In this document: positions 36,124-46,449 of the stretch, piece by piece | How the letters are laid out: each line of letters starts with the position of its first letter | Position numbering within the stretch: position 1 is the first letter of the stretch | Program-made: the position numbers and the translations under genes | The notes under the pieces: model-generated | What the model saw: only the letters and a program-made list of their open reading frames with translations | Database searches by the model: none | Told to the model about the DNA's origin: nothing | Assembly (NCBI RefSeq): GCF_010389155.1 | Contig: NC_057769.1 | Location: 7,626,735-7,690,734, forward strand | DNA: 64,000 bases | Direction: 5' to 3' | Source of the DNA: Erigeron canadensis | Taxonomy: Eukaryota > Streptophyta > Magnoliopsida > Asterales > Asteraceae

Positions 36124-37288
36124 CTACCCGAATGCACTTTCTGGGAGGCCATTTAAGCTCTTTAAGTTGGTAAACGGAGAAGGTTTCTTGGACTTTACTG
36201 TCATATATGAAGAAAGAAGCTGCAAAAAGTAAACAAAAGAAAATAGAAATTTGTAATACAATCTTCATTATTATCTGCTAGATAAATAACCTTATGCAAA
36301 ATATCTTTGTTGAGTACAGAGTACATATATAAATTGAAATGTAGAATGATTTGAGCATTAAGGACTAATACCACAGCATATATACCTCAATGATTCCTAA
36401 GTTAAGTGTCAGAAATTTGACAGTGTGGAGTTGTCGAAGCAGGCACACAATTTTAGGAGCATCTCCCATGAATGGTTTGTAAATACAAAGATTCGCCTTC
36501 TCCAAAGAAGGTAAACCGTCTGTAAATAAGAGACTGGGAGTGTAAGCATTATAGTGCAAGAAGCCAAGGCTGGGTGCGGAAATCAGATGTTCCCCAATGC
36601 AGTTTATAACAGTCAGATTCTTGAGTTGAGGTGCATCCACATTGACGACATTGCCATTAGAATTTACGTCTACAAGTGTGAGATTAGAAAGTCGCGGATG
36701 ACTGATACTGAAACCCTTTGATCCCATCATTTTGCAAGTTCTTATTGTCAGAGTCATCAAGTTTGCACACTTGCAGAAAAGGCCAGTGTCCTTATCAATA
36801 TTATGATCATACAGGTTGATAAAATCGAGATATAATGTTGTCAATGATGGAAGAGAAAAACTTGATTTGAGTGAAATCATACACGAATTACTACATCCAG
36901 CCATAGTGAGATGATTGAGAGACTTGCAATTGAAATGAGAAAGATCAGGGAATGTAGTCTTACTAGGAAATGATGTAAATGTAAAAGTTAATTGCTGGAC
37001 ATTACGCAGGAGATCATCGTTCATAAGGCTTTTATAGAACACTGACGTCTCTTTTCCACTAAAACTGAGATGGACTGAATGAACTTGTGTTTGATTATTT
37101 ACGCGGAGTAGGACATACAGAACAATATCCATGAACCGTGCCAGATTACGGAAATCATCACTCGACAAATTAAGACAAGGCGTTGAAGTCCACATATATC
37201 TCCATCGAGTAGACAGAACTCTTGTTTGGATAACATGTTTAATGCTAATAAAAGAGAGAATTTTATGTATAAGATCTTCTGGCAGCAT
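36124..37288 (-). CDS. F-box/LRR protein, FBD-type family, probably truncated
   Basis: Minus-strand exons 36386-37288 and 36124-36219, joined in phase (GIIE|LLSSY), give 332 residues. It begins MLPEDLIHKILSFISIKHVIQTRVLSTRWRYMW in sense, a clear plant F-box (residues 1-40), then leucine-rich blocks (FNCKSLNHLTMAGC, SLPSLTTLYLDFINL, ANLMTLTIRTCKMM, HPRLSNLTLVDV, APQLKNLTVINC). Relatives usually have a few residues before LPE and an FBD region after the SPFTNLKSL motif. Here the frame stops 11 codons after SPFTNLKSL, and an in-frame stop lies just upstream of the Met. It may be a shortened functional F-box adaptor or a decaying gene. Confidence 0.75.
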
Positions 37289-37523
37289 GCATGCTTAATC
37301 TATCTTTCTCTTCATTTGTTCTAACTTTACAAAGACCTGATCCCATTTTATCCTCACTCTAATTGGATACAATTAGTCTGTCACAACCTGCAAAATTTAT
37401 ATAAATAATAAAATATTTTATTCAACCATCAGTCCATATACAAAAAGTTTGTTTAATCCGGTCATGTGTAACATTGACAGAAAATGATATAGGATTTGAA
37501 ATCCTACTTAAAAGAGATCTCAT
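37289..37523. other. F-box gene upstream region
   Basis: Short AT-rich flank between the F-box start and a CACTA-type element. No core promoter motif chosen. Confidence 0.4.
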
Positions 37524-37947
37524 CACTACTTAAAAAATTATCGATTACGAAAAAAATTTGGTTACTAAGAGACTAAATTTAGTCAATAATATTACTACGA
37601 GAGACCAGATTATGAGTGGTCACTTTTCGTCACTATCTATAGATCCGTCACAAATTTTATGAGAGACCAAACAAGATTGGTTACTAAGAGACTAAATTTA
37701 GTCAATAATATTACTGCAAGAGACAAGATTATGAGTGGTCACTTTTCGTCACTATAAAATATAGATCCGTCACAAATTTTATGAGAGACCAAACAAGATT
37801 TTTTTTTAAAGTTTTTTTTTGTCACTAATTTTGTTTAATAGTCAGATTGAATGATCACTTTTTTAATGGTGACTAAATAAGATTGTTATTGACTAAATAA
37901 TATCATTGTCATTCAATAGGTCATTATAGACTATTTCTCTTGTAGTG
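37524..37947. mobile_element. CACTA-type MITE with internal tandem duplication
   Basis: Starts CACTACTTAAAAAATT and ends TTCTCTTGTAGTG, giving CACTA ends on both strands. The interior has two adjacent copies of a ~120-bp unit (37560-37678 and 37679-37800), each with GGTTACTAAGAGACTAAATT and GGTCACTTTTCGTCACTAT. GGTCACTTTT/GTGACTAA motifs recur in subterminal positions. A 3-bp target duplication was not confirmed. No coding capacity. Confidence 0.7.
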
Positions 37948-40883
37948 ATATGATGCATGGTAGATGACAAAATACCCTTTGTTGATGGCAAAATACTACA
38001 ACAAACAACAGAACCTAATCAACAATAGAAACGGCATACAACCCGAAACACACCAAATATTCATGTAAAACCAGTCGCAAAATACACAAAAAGGTGGTGT
38101 AAAACAATCACAAACTGTTTTAAAACATCCTCAAAACACCCAAAAATATGTGTAACATCAACCATAGAATACGCCAAAAAACTGTGCAAAAATAACCACA
38201 ACAGTCAAAAATCATGAAAAAAAACATCATTATACCTATATATAAGCATAATAACATGTTCTATTATCAATGGGATAACTTTTTCAAGCATCTTTGTTAT
38301 CAATACTTTTAAGCTCTACATATTTGTGATAACCAAACAAAATCTTATAAGAGGTTTGAACTTACGAAAACAATAAGTTCAAGTCACGTCACCTTTATCC
38401 AATAAAAACTCTCAAACTCAAAAACTTCCAAAATTTACTAAATTGGAAGGACATCAAATTTAATGAACTTCCTCGATATCCACATCATTTTTTCATTTTA
38501 TATAAGTATGAATTGTTTTTAAGAAAATGAGATATATTATAGTTGAAAATGGTTTAAAAAGGTGTGGGGTTGAAATTAAACAAAAAAAACATGAAAATGG
38601 TCGGATTTTTGACCATTGTGGGCCCCAACTCTCTCTCTTTCTCTCTCGGTGAAAGTCACCAAATCCATCACCGATTTTGGCTCACCAAATGGGTTGCGAC
38701 GGTGTTGTCCAATCGGCACCGGGAGTTCACCGAAACCACTCCCTCTGGCCTTATAATCTAAGGGACAAACATACCCAAAACGTACATTATAGGACATCAA
38801 GCACATAGATCTATATTAAATAATTTATCTAGGAATTATTTACAACTTTTTTATAGAACATAATTATTTACACTTTTAGTCCACGTACCTTTAAAATATG
38901 CAAGTCATTTAATATGTACCTTAATTAGTATTCTTCGATTGCCGGGGAAAAATACAAACGCAAATCTGGTAGGTGCTGCCCACATACGTTGTCATCTATT
39001 CAGCATTTTTCTTTTCTTTGTGATAAGAAGAAGGAATTTAGTAAGATGTGGTTAGTAGGTTTGAAGGATAAATTACAAGCATCATACCCGCACGTTGCGG
39101 CGGAATTTTGTTTTAGGAGTGACAATTTGTTATAAAGATAGATAGGGTAATTCAGTGTTGTAGTGTATGGAGGACCATTTTAAGAGCCATATATATAGTG
39201 AAAGAGGTTTTTTGGAAGAAAAAAAAGTATGCTTAAATTTTTAAGACATACTATAAATAAAACTTTAAAATGCTTTATAAGAAAGTATAGATAACTCCAT
39301 GATATTCGGTCAAATAGATGTTTATACGATCATAGTTTATTTAATCTTAAAATAATTATAATTATCTAACAATAAAAATATCACATGTTTATCAACCATA
39401 AACTAAAATATTAATTTTATCTTAATTTTAGTATATAATAAAAAAATTAAATTTTTTTGACATAACCCCACCTTAAATTCTTATTGATAAATAAAACTAA
39501 CTATATACCAAATTAAAATATAAATCACACTTTTTAGCTTTAAATGATTCTTAATCTTTTTATTTTTTTAATATTAAAAGATAGCTGTTCTATTAACTTA
39601 TAGTTAATCACATCTCTCGAGTTGACTTTTGTTTTCATTTTTAACTTTAAGTTATTTTTTAACTTTTTTTTCCATCATTTATTTATGTTTTTGATTACAC
39701 TTTTAGACCAATAACTTCAATATAACAAATCATAAAAATACAATAACTAATACATATTCAATAAAATAATAGTTAACACTATATATAGTAAATATATTTC
39801 CTAATAGTACTTTCTATCATATAAATACAAAATTATTTAATTAAAAATTAATAAAGTTTATTGGAGATAGTATGAAAAGAAAATAATGAAAACAAAAGAA
39901 AAAGATGAAAACAAAAAAAAGGTATAAATGACTTGTTTGTTTCATAGTATCTCTTTATTTTTGAATTTTTTCATATATCAAAGATACCCATAAAATATTT
40001 TTTAACCCTTATTTATCTAAACTATTACTATTTTATTTTCACTAATTTTACGTTTAGCCTTAATATACCTATAATACAATTTATAAAATTATTAATATCA
40101 TACATTTTTCAATTATTAAAATAGTTTCACTATCCAGTTTTACATCAACTATTTTACATTAATAATCGTTATAGCCACCGTTGCTGGTCGTTACGCAGCC
40201 CGTTGTCATCACCACTAACGCATTGCGCGGGGTACTTTTTGAGTTGTATTACAAGGTCTTTGTGTTTAATCATAATAAGTTAATAACCCAAGTAATCTTT
40301 TTCTTGAAATACAGAAACTCATGTAATGATCCACACATTTTCTGGATGAAAAATAAAGAAACAGAGATGAAAGTGAATTCAGCTTGTAAATCTTAAAACA
40401 GCTTTAACGAGTATATATATTTATAGAGAAAATATAAGGATGTAAACACCTAAGTTTGAATTTGTAATTCTTCACATATTAATTTTTTAATCATGTTTGC
40501 ATCTTAAATAAATAATTGGTTTTTTTTATGGATTAAAATATTATGTTGTGAAAGGTTCCATACTTCCATACCTAACTTTATGTATGACTGTATAAGACAA
40601 CCTCATATTCTTATTCCCTACATACATATAGGAAGTGAATATGGTGTTGTCTCACATCTAACTTGAGTGAAAATCTCTCATATGCTAAATTTTTTTATAC
40701 ATAAAAACATGAGATCCAATTATTTATTCATTATACAAAACATATCCCAATCCCAATTTAAGTGTGAGACAACACCATACTCATTATTCCATATAGATCA
40801 AATGAAAATATTGCTTAAGGCGGGAAAATTTTGCTTAAGGGGGAAAGAGAGAAGATGTTATATATATATATATATATATATAT
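37948..40883. other. intergenic repeat debris, no gene seen
   Basis: Almost 3 kb. 38560-38780 is a GC-richer island (GTGGGCCCCAACTCTCTCTC...) of uncertain origin. 39085-39110 (ACCCGCACGTTGCGGCGG) and 40170-40230 (CGCATTGCGCGGGGTAC) resemble Helitron hairpin ends, with very AT-rich sequence between. No boundaries could be fixed. Confidence 0.45.
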
Positions 40884-41273
40884 GTGGAAAAGTTAAATTA
40901 TGGACTTCTTATTTTATGGACCATTAAAGACATTACTCAATCATTCATTTTTCACCATCTCCGACCACCAACACACCATCACCATCACCATGATCCTCTG
41001 GCGACGACGACCACCGCCACCACGACTTACACATGTGTAAGAACAACTTACACATGTACGTATAAATTATACAACCACCATCACCATCACCACCATCACC
41101 ATCACCACCATCATCTCCGACCACCACCATGATCATCTGGCGACGGCGACCACCGCCACCACGACTTACACATGTGTGAGTTACAACTTACACATATGTA
41201 AGTTACATGTCCCTAATGGTCCCTAATTTAATGAGTTCCTAATCTAACACCCCCCCCCCCCCCCCCCCCCCAC
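40884..41273. mobile_element. MITE with CAC/CAT microsatellite interior and poly-C in one terminal repeat
   Basis: Left end GTGGAAAAGTTAAATTATGG and right end (other strand) GTGG(G)n..GTTAGATTA continue as inverted repeats (ATGGACCATTAAAGACAT versus AGGGACCATTAGGGACAT). Both ends abut (TA)n runs, suggesting insertion into a TA microsatellite. Inside, a GGCGACGACGACCACCGCC unit followed by CACGACTTACACATGTG is duplicated around a (CAC/CAT)n run. The 22-base C run at 41250-41271 sits within the right terminal repeat. Confidence 0.6.
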
Positions 41274-41288
41274 ATATATATATATATA

Positions 41289-41775
41289 GGGTAAAGTTAT
41301 TTTGAGAACCCTTTTTTTTGCGAGAACCTTTGAGAACCTTTTCAAATCAAGCACAACCGATGATTGTTCTTTACATGAAAATTGTTTTTTGATTGTTTCC
41401 TGGATAACTTATGTGTAATTTTGAAGTTTATAATTGTATGGAGCATAGATTATTATCCGTTATACAATTATGTGGAGATTTGGATTATTGATCACATGTG
41501 CACGAATATTGCTATGATCACATGTATGCAAGTCGATCACATGTAATCATAGCAATATTCGTGCACATGTGATCAAGAATCCAAATCTCCACATAACTGT
41601 ATAATGGATGATAATCTATGCCTCCACAAAATTATAAACTTCAAAATTACACATAAGTTATTCTGAAAACAATCAAAAAACAATTTTTATGTAAAAGATA
41701 ATCATCGATTGGGCTTGATTTGAAAAGTTCTCAAAGGTTCTCGCAAAAAAAAAGGTTCTCAAAATAACTTTTCAC
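41289..41775. mobile_element. 487-bp palindromic (foldback) MITE
   Basis: Almost the whole element is one inverted repeat. Left arm 41289-41525 begins GGGTAAAGTTATTTTGAGAA; the right arm, ending at 41775, reads GTGAAAAGTTATTTTGAGAA on the other strand. The arms match nearly base for base to a centre at ~41530 (GATCACATGTGCACGAATAT both ways). It is flanked by (TA)n so the target duplication is ambiguous. No coding capacity. Confidence 0.9.
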
Positions 41776-42364
41776 TATATATATTATGTATATATATATA
41801 TATCTTCCTTATTTCAAGAACATTTATTTTTTTAAAGACTGGGAAAACTCTTAATTAAATTACGTATTGGATCATATTATTTTTAAAGTTAATTCACATG
41901 TGAAACATTATAAAAATCTATGTTGTTGAAATAATTTTTATTTTGGTACATTCAAAATAACTTTAGAAATGTATTTGTTCATGTTTATGTTCAAATGTAA
42001 ACAAACGGCATTATTAATTTTTAACATAACTAGTACGTCACCCGTACAATGTGGCGATGCTCGTGGTGGCGACAATGTGGTAATGGGGACGACTATTGGT
42101 GATGGGGGCAGTGTCGAATGGTGTAAAAGTAACTTATGTAATATGTTAATGATAATATTTTAAAAGATAAATGATTGATATTGTAATTTAATAATTAATG
42201 TTAAAGGTAGTGTAAGTTAAAATGTATTAAAGGATGCTAAGTGAAAATATTAAACAACCTTCTAGTATTTTTTTTTTATTTAAAAAAAACTACTTCTTTG
42301 TGTGTGAGTATAGATATTCATTGAGGAAGTAAATTTATTTTGGGATTGGGAAGGTCTTTACAAT
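41776..42364. other. AT-rich spacer with Helitron-like end fragment
   Basis: ACTAGTACGTCACCCGTACAATGTGG at 42029 onward resembles a Helitron 3' end in minus orientation, but there is no clean hairpin. Otherwise nothing is seen. Confidence 0.35.
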
Positions 42365-42498
42365 GGGTGAAGATTTGTACACCACATATTTTTAGCCATA
42401 CATCACCAAATGTGCTTTAGGATCTTGTATTGTATAATACTGTAAAGCATGTTTGGTGGTGTACGGTTAAAACTATGTGGTGTACAGATCACCACCCC
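42365..42498. repeat. 134-bp hairpin-forming MITE
   Basis: GGTGAAGATTTGTACACCAC at the left pairs with GGGGTGGTGATCTGTACACCAC on the other strand at the right; the complementarity continues (CCATACATCACCAAATGTGC versus CCGTACACCACCAAACATGC) to a loop near 42430. No target duplication resolved. Confidence 0.75.
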
Positions 42499-43353
42499 TT
42501 CATATTATTGAATGAGTCCAATTAGTCAGTTTTGCTGGTATCACATATTCACATATGTAGCGCAATCATATGTCGCATCGGGTCTTAATAGGTTCGGTGC
42601 GCACAAAATTCTCAGCTTTCAAACATTAAAACAATCCATTTAACACTTGCCTTTGATGATTTGAACATGACAATTATTCGTTTTATGTATCAAAAAAGTT
42701 AAATGTTGAACTTTAAAATATTAAAAACAATTATTTTTAAAAATAGAAAAAATTGCATAATACAGTTTTTGCTTAACAGTTACTTTAACGGGTATTAACA
42801 GATACCCAATTGCCAGCCTTTCACATGCGTCTAAAAAGGAAGAGCGGAGTAGTATATACCTCTTACGAGCTATAGCTTATGATGTAGTACTACCCACTTA
42901 AAAAAAAAAAGAGAAAAAGGAAAGTTACTCGATCTACTACCCGTGTGCATAAACGACAATAAAATATAGTTACTCCGTATTATATTTTTAAATAATCTTG
43001 ATTAATAACTAAAAGGAATTCGTATCGAAATTTTAATTTAACTTTATTTTGAACGAGACGTATAATTATTTTGAACACAGCTATATGTGAAGTCAAATAG
43101 TTTGATTACATTGACCCACTTACAATTTACCATAAAGATTTGGACCGTTACATTAAAAATCCATTAACTAAAATTTGAATTGGAAATACAAAATTAATTA
43201 GTAACAAAAAAAATCAGAAATTAACTCCATAATTAAAGGGTATACATGTATCGAAACCAAGCATAAAAACGGCAACTAAATAATGTAAATATTTCATTGA
43301 ATCAAAAATATTAAAGAAAAGATTTACTTCCTTATATTCCTACAAATCAAGCA
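42499..43353. other. upstream region of phytocyanin gene 2
   Basis: AT-rich sequence, no gene. Contains TTACTCCGTATTATA near 42970, possibly a fragment of a Stowaway-like end. Confidence 0.4.
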
Positions 43354-43363
43354 TATATAAATA
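43354..43363 (+). promoter_or_regulatory. TATA box of phytocyanin gene 2
   Basis: TATATAAATA, about 90 bp before the ATG, a good plant TATA consensus at a distance that leaves a ~60-base leader. Confidence 0.6.
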
Positions 43364-43454
43364 GACCAAAAATATCAAGTTTATTTAACAAATTTTCTAC
43401 TTTTCATTTTATTGATAATAAAACACACAAAGAGAGACTGAAAAACTGAGGATT

Positions 43455-44752
43455 ATGGGCTCTTTGAAGATGATGTTAGTTGTGGTGATGGCGATGGTCA
43501 CAGCGGTGATGGGCGGAGTTGTTTATAAAGTTGGTGATGATGCCGGTTGGACAAACATTGGTCATGTTGATTATAAGACTTGGGCTGCTACTAAATTGTT
43601 TCAAGTTGGTGACACCATATGTAAGTTACATATATTTTCTCACCTTTTTTAGTTTTTATGTAACTTGGTGTTCAATTTTCAAAAATCATATATATAGATA
43701 ATAATTGGTTGAGAAGTTTAAAAATAATTTTTATTATTCGACTGGTGAAAAAGGTTGGTTTCAGATAGGTTAAAGCTTTCGAAAATTATACAGGAGTATA
43801 AAAGATTTTGAATTATTTAAAAAATAATAACGTGTGAGATTCGTATATATTTAAAATGATTTTCGTTAGTTTCATAACATTATTTTTTTGGTCTTTTATG
43901 TGTTTTTTTTATTTTATTGTAGAATAGATATAAAAACAGAGGTATAAATGTTAAAAATAAAAAGTGATCCTCTTTTTTTCAACATTGAAAACTAAAAATT
44001 GATTGAATAAAATGTTAAGCTTCGTGAATCTAATTATTATTAAATCACACATAGGCCAATAAGTGTATAGAAATCATAGTTTTTTAAAGTTATGTTACAA
44101 AAGAAAAGGTAAAAAGCCACATTTTTATTTCCATAAAGATTACGATTTTTCAAATTGTCTACTAACTAAATATATTTAATTTTGTTTTGTAGTATTTCGT
44201 TATGACAAAGAATTCCACAATGTTGTTAGAGTTACATACCACAATTTTGTGACATGTAACGGCACCACTCCATACAACACCTTAACTTCCGGCAACGACT
44301 CTTTTCCGATCAAATTTCCCGGCCATTATTATTTCATTTGCACCGTTCCCGACCATTGCCAAGCCGGTCAAAAAGTTGATATCCGTGTACCGCCCGCCGG
44401 CGCACGTTCCTCCCCTTCGCCGTCACCAATCACCACCCCTTCGCCGTCACCCATCCCCGCCCCACAGCCGTCTCCTATCGCCGGTGACAGCCCCGCCCCC
44501 ATTCAACCACTTCCGTTCCCCTACCCACCACCAACACCTTCTCCGGAAATCTCTCCTGCGCCAGCACCTGAAAAAACTCCGGCGAGGGAAAATTCTCCGG
44601 CACCAATATTGCCTAAGGAATCGCCGGCACCAACCACGGAAGGTCCGGCACCGGACATTGCACCAACTTCGGCGAAAAGCAATGCGAGACAACTAGGAAT
44701 TGGGTTTAAACCTTTGATGATAATATTGGTTGTTTTATGTTATTTTGTTTGA
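43455..44752 (+). CDS. stellacyanin-like phytocyanin with arabinogalactan-type tail
   Basis: Two exons (43455-43620, 44193-44752), 241 residues. Signal peptide MGSLKMMLVVVMAMVTAVMG, mature start VVYKVGDDAGW. Copper ligands: His in FHNVVRV, Cys in YFICTV, His in PDHCQ, Gln in AGQKV, so the stellacyanin (Gln) type. After the ~100-residue domain comes a ~95-residue Pro/Ser/Ala-rich stretch (SPSPSP, SPAPAPE, SPAPI repeats), a substrate for hydroxyproline O-glycosylation as in chimeric arabinogalactan proteins. The end is hydrophobic (GFKPLMIILVVLCYFV), a likely GPI-anchor signal. It acts at the cell surface, probably in redox or wall interactions. The same intron position and same ligand set as the gene at 34173 indicate paralogy. 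A TATA box is upstream. Confidence 0.92.
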
Positions 44753-44886
44753 TTTGGAATTTAGAAATTTTTTTAATTATTTTCTTTTTATATTTTATGT
44801 TTTTATGTTTTATTTTTATCCTATTAGTTTTCATTTGAGTAATGAAATTTGCTTTTCTTAATTTGATATTTGGCTTATGTGGGTAA
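44753..44886. other. 3' flank of phytocyanin gene 2
   Basis: Very T-rich stretch, presumably 3' UTR and terminator. Nothing else is visible. Confidence 0.4.
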
Positions 44887-45072
44887 TTAATGTTTATGTA
44901 AAAATCGATCATTCACCGGCCACAATGAATTAATAAGGCAGTGTATAATTTGCATAGTAAAAGATATGTAGGCAAAATTCTTGTAAAAAAGAGTAGATAT
45001 TTGTAAATGAGGTTTTCTCCAAAACCCAAAAGTGTAGCCAACTTGATAGGGGTTGAAGCGAAGAAGAAACAA
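44887..45072 (-). pseudogene. S1-family (self-incompatibility-like, SPH) gene relic
   Basis: The minus-strand frame contains YQVGYTFGFW, STLFYKNFAY, which lines up with YELGYNFGFC, NTLFYGDFAY in the S1-like ORF at 61511-61873. The DNA is also similar (GTAAATGAGGTTTTC on the plus strand of both). The rest of the domain is lost: no signal peptide, no C-terminal WLL-DGYY block. S1/SPH proteins are small secreted plant proteins. This copy is a dead fragment. Confidence 0.6.
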
Positions 45073-45269
45073 TAATATAGCAAGTGTAATATCGATTCTG
45101 AATATATAAAAATTGACTGAATTATTATGACATCATAAGACTATGAATAATGTTGCCTAACAAAACAAAGAAGCTAGGTTGCATAACAATTTTACAGCAG
45201 AGCATGCATCTGATCACCCAGCAGCAATAATAATAATAATTAGCCATATACGTCACCATGCTCGGAAGC

Positions 45270-45599
45270 GGGGTGGAGCTAGTAGGTGGACTTGGGGGTG
45301 CTTAGCCCCCGGCCCCCGCCAACCATTCATGCTTTCCATTGCAAGGCTAGCTCATAGCCAACTAATACAAAGGTCTTTTTGAAGCAAGTCACCTCCAATT
45401 TATAAATGTTTGATTTCTAGCTATGACTGTTCAGGTAAAACCTTTATATTTGGTCCATAAAAGTAAACCATCGTAATAAAATTATATTTTCCAAACATTT
45501 TATTAAATTGTTATGTCTTTTACGTTATGTTGTATACAACGATCGGGAAAGAAATACGGTTGATCCTGGCTTTTCAACGTGAAATCCTGGATCCGCCTC
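45270..45599. mobile_element. MULE-like MITE with 11-bp target duplication
   Basis: An 11-bp duplication TGCTCGGAAGC flanks it on both sides (45259-45269, 45600-45610). Ends are GGGGTGGAGCTAGTAGG and, on the other strand, GAGGCGGATCCAGGATT. The GGGGGTGCTTAGCCCCC motif near 45294 is typical of this widespread plant repeat type. 330 bp, non-coding. The duplication length fits Mutator-like elements. Confidence 0.8.
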
Positions 45600-45610
45600 T
45601 GCTCGGAAGC

Positions 45611-46021
45611 AGAATAGGGAACTGCTGGACATCCAAACGGCTGTTTCACTCTTTTCCGGAAGAGACCAGGTACTGATCAACTTATACATATATTAAAAAG
45701 ACGTACAACAGCCAAACTTTTTATAAGCAATGGGAATGCTGCCTAGAATCATACAGTATGATGTTTAATTAATTAGAAAGTCCTTCCAAGCCAAGACACG
45801 TACACACTAGATTCATCTCTACAAAAGTCAGTCCTAGCTCTCTAATCAAACTAGTAACAGCTAATTAACAGAACATTCAGGTTCATTCATAGTTAACCAA
45901 GCTAGCTCCCACATGATACAAACACACTTATGAGCAAGCAGTACTAGTAGATAAACACAAATTAACACAACAATTGCAATAATAATATATACTCCGTAAT
46001 AGATAGATAATAATAGGCTGA
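45611..46021. other. intergenic, part of a duplicated block
   Basis: 45930-45975 (AAGCAGTACTAGTAG and ACACAAATTAACACAAC) is similar to 53295-53335 and 53395-53430, pointing to a partly shared, rearranged block. No gene. Confidence 0.4.
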
Positions 46022-46150
46022 TCAATTAAATGAGGAACTAAATGAGGAAGCCATGGCTTTCACTCTTTCAGAATGCTCCATCACATCATCGCCATAATAC
46101 TCCTTATCAATTAAATCTTGGCGAGACGGACCATGGTAAATATTATTCAT
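46022..46150 (-). CDS. small hypothetical ORF (42 residues)
   Basis: Minus-strand frame starting MNNIYHGPSRQD and ending MASSFSSSFN. Charged, with an EYYGDDVMEHSERVKA centre that looks more protein-like than neighbouring frames. A possible splice acceptor (TATGTCAG) lies just upstream, so it could be a last exon whose other exons are lost. A degenerate duplicate of its first ~25 bases lies just upstream on its own strand (46151-46190). No family recognised. Confidence 0.22.
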   Translation of the reverse strand: MNNIYHGPSRQDLIDKEYYGDDVMEHSERVKAMASSFSSSFN

Positions 46151-46267
46151 CCACTGAGCCTGACATAGGGCGACGGACCATGATTATTCATCCGAGATGA
46201 CTCCTCTAGGGTTTTGGTTTTTTTTTTTTTTTCTTCTTAAGATCGATAAATTAACTAGGGATGAAAT

Positions 46268-46449
46268 CCATCGTATGGGTTGTTTATTTATACTAACAAA
46301 ATATGGCATGGGATTCACTTTATTACACGCATCGCCCCCTGCATTCGCCGGATTTCATTATTCCTCCTTAACGTTTCTTTTTCTTTCGCTTCGTACCCCA
46401 TAAACATTGAAAATCAAACCGATAATTTACATGTATATATAGAATGTTA
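46268..46449. repeat. duplicated block, copy A (empty site for the SINE/LTR nest)
   Basis: CCATCGTATGGGTT, then GGGATTCACTTTATTACACGCATCGCC, CGGATTTCATTATTC, TTCTTTTTCTTTCG and TAGAATGTTA match the sequence at 54574-54587 plus 61055-61223. Copy A lacks the SINE and LTR insertions and instead has a PIF/Harbinger element at its right edge. Confidence 0.85.

Noticed and set aside
38560..38780. Small gene on either strand in the GC-richer island
   Set aside because: Overlapping frames on both strands, no homology recognised; more likely a repeat of unknown type.
39060..40230. Complete Helitron between two GTTGCGCGG-like motifs
   Set aside because: Neither end shows a proper hairpin followed by CTRR-T, and the 5' TC end is absent.
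40884..41136. His/Asp-rich ORFs on both strands
   Set aside because: They are translations of CAC/CAT microsatellites inside a MITE.
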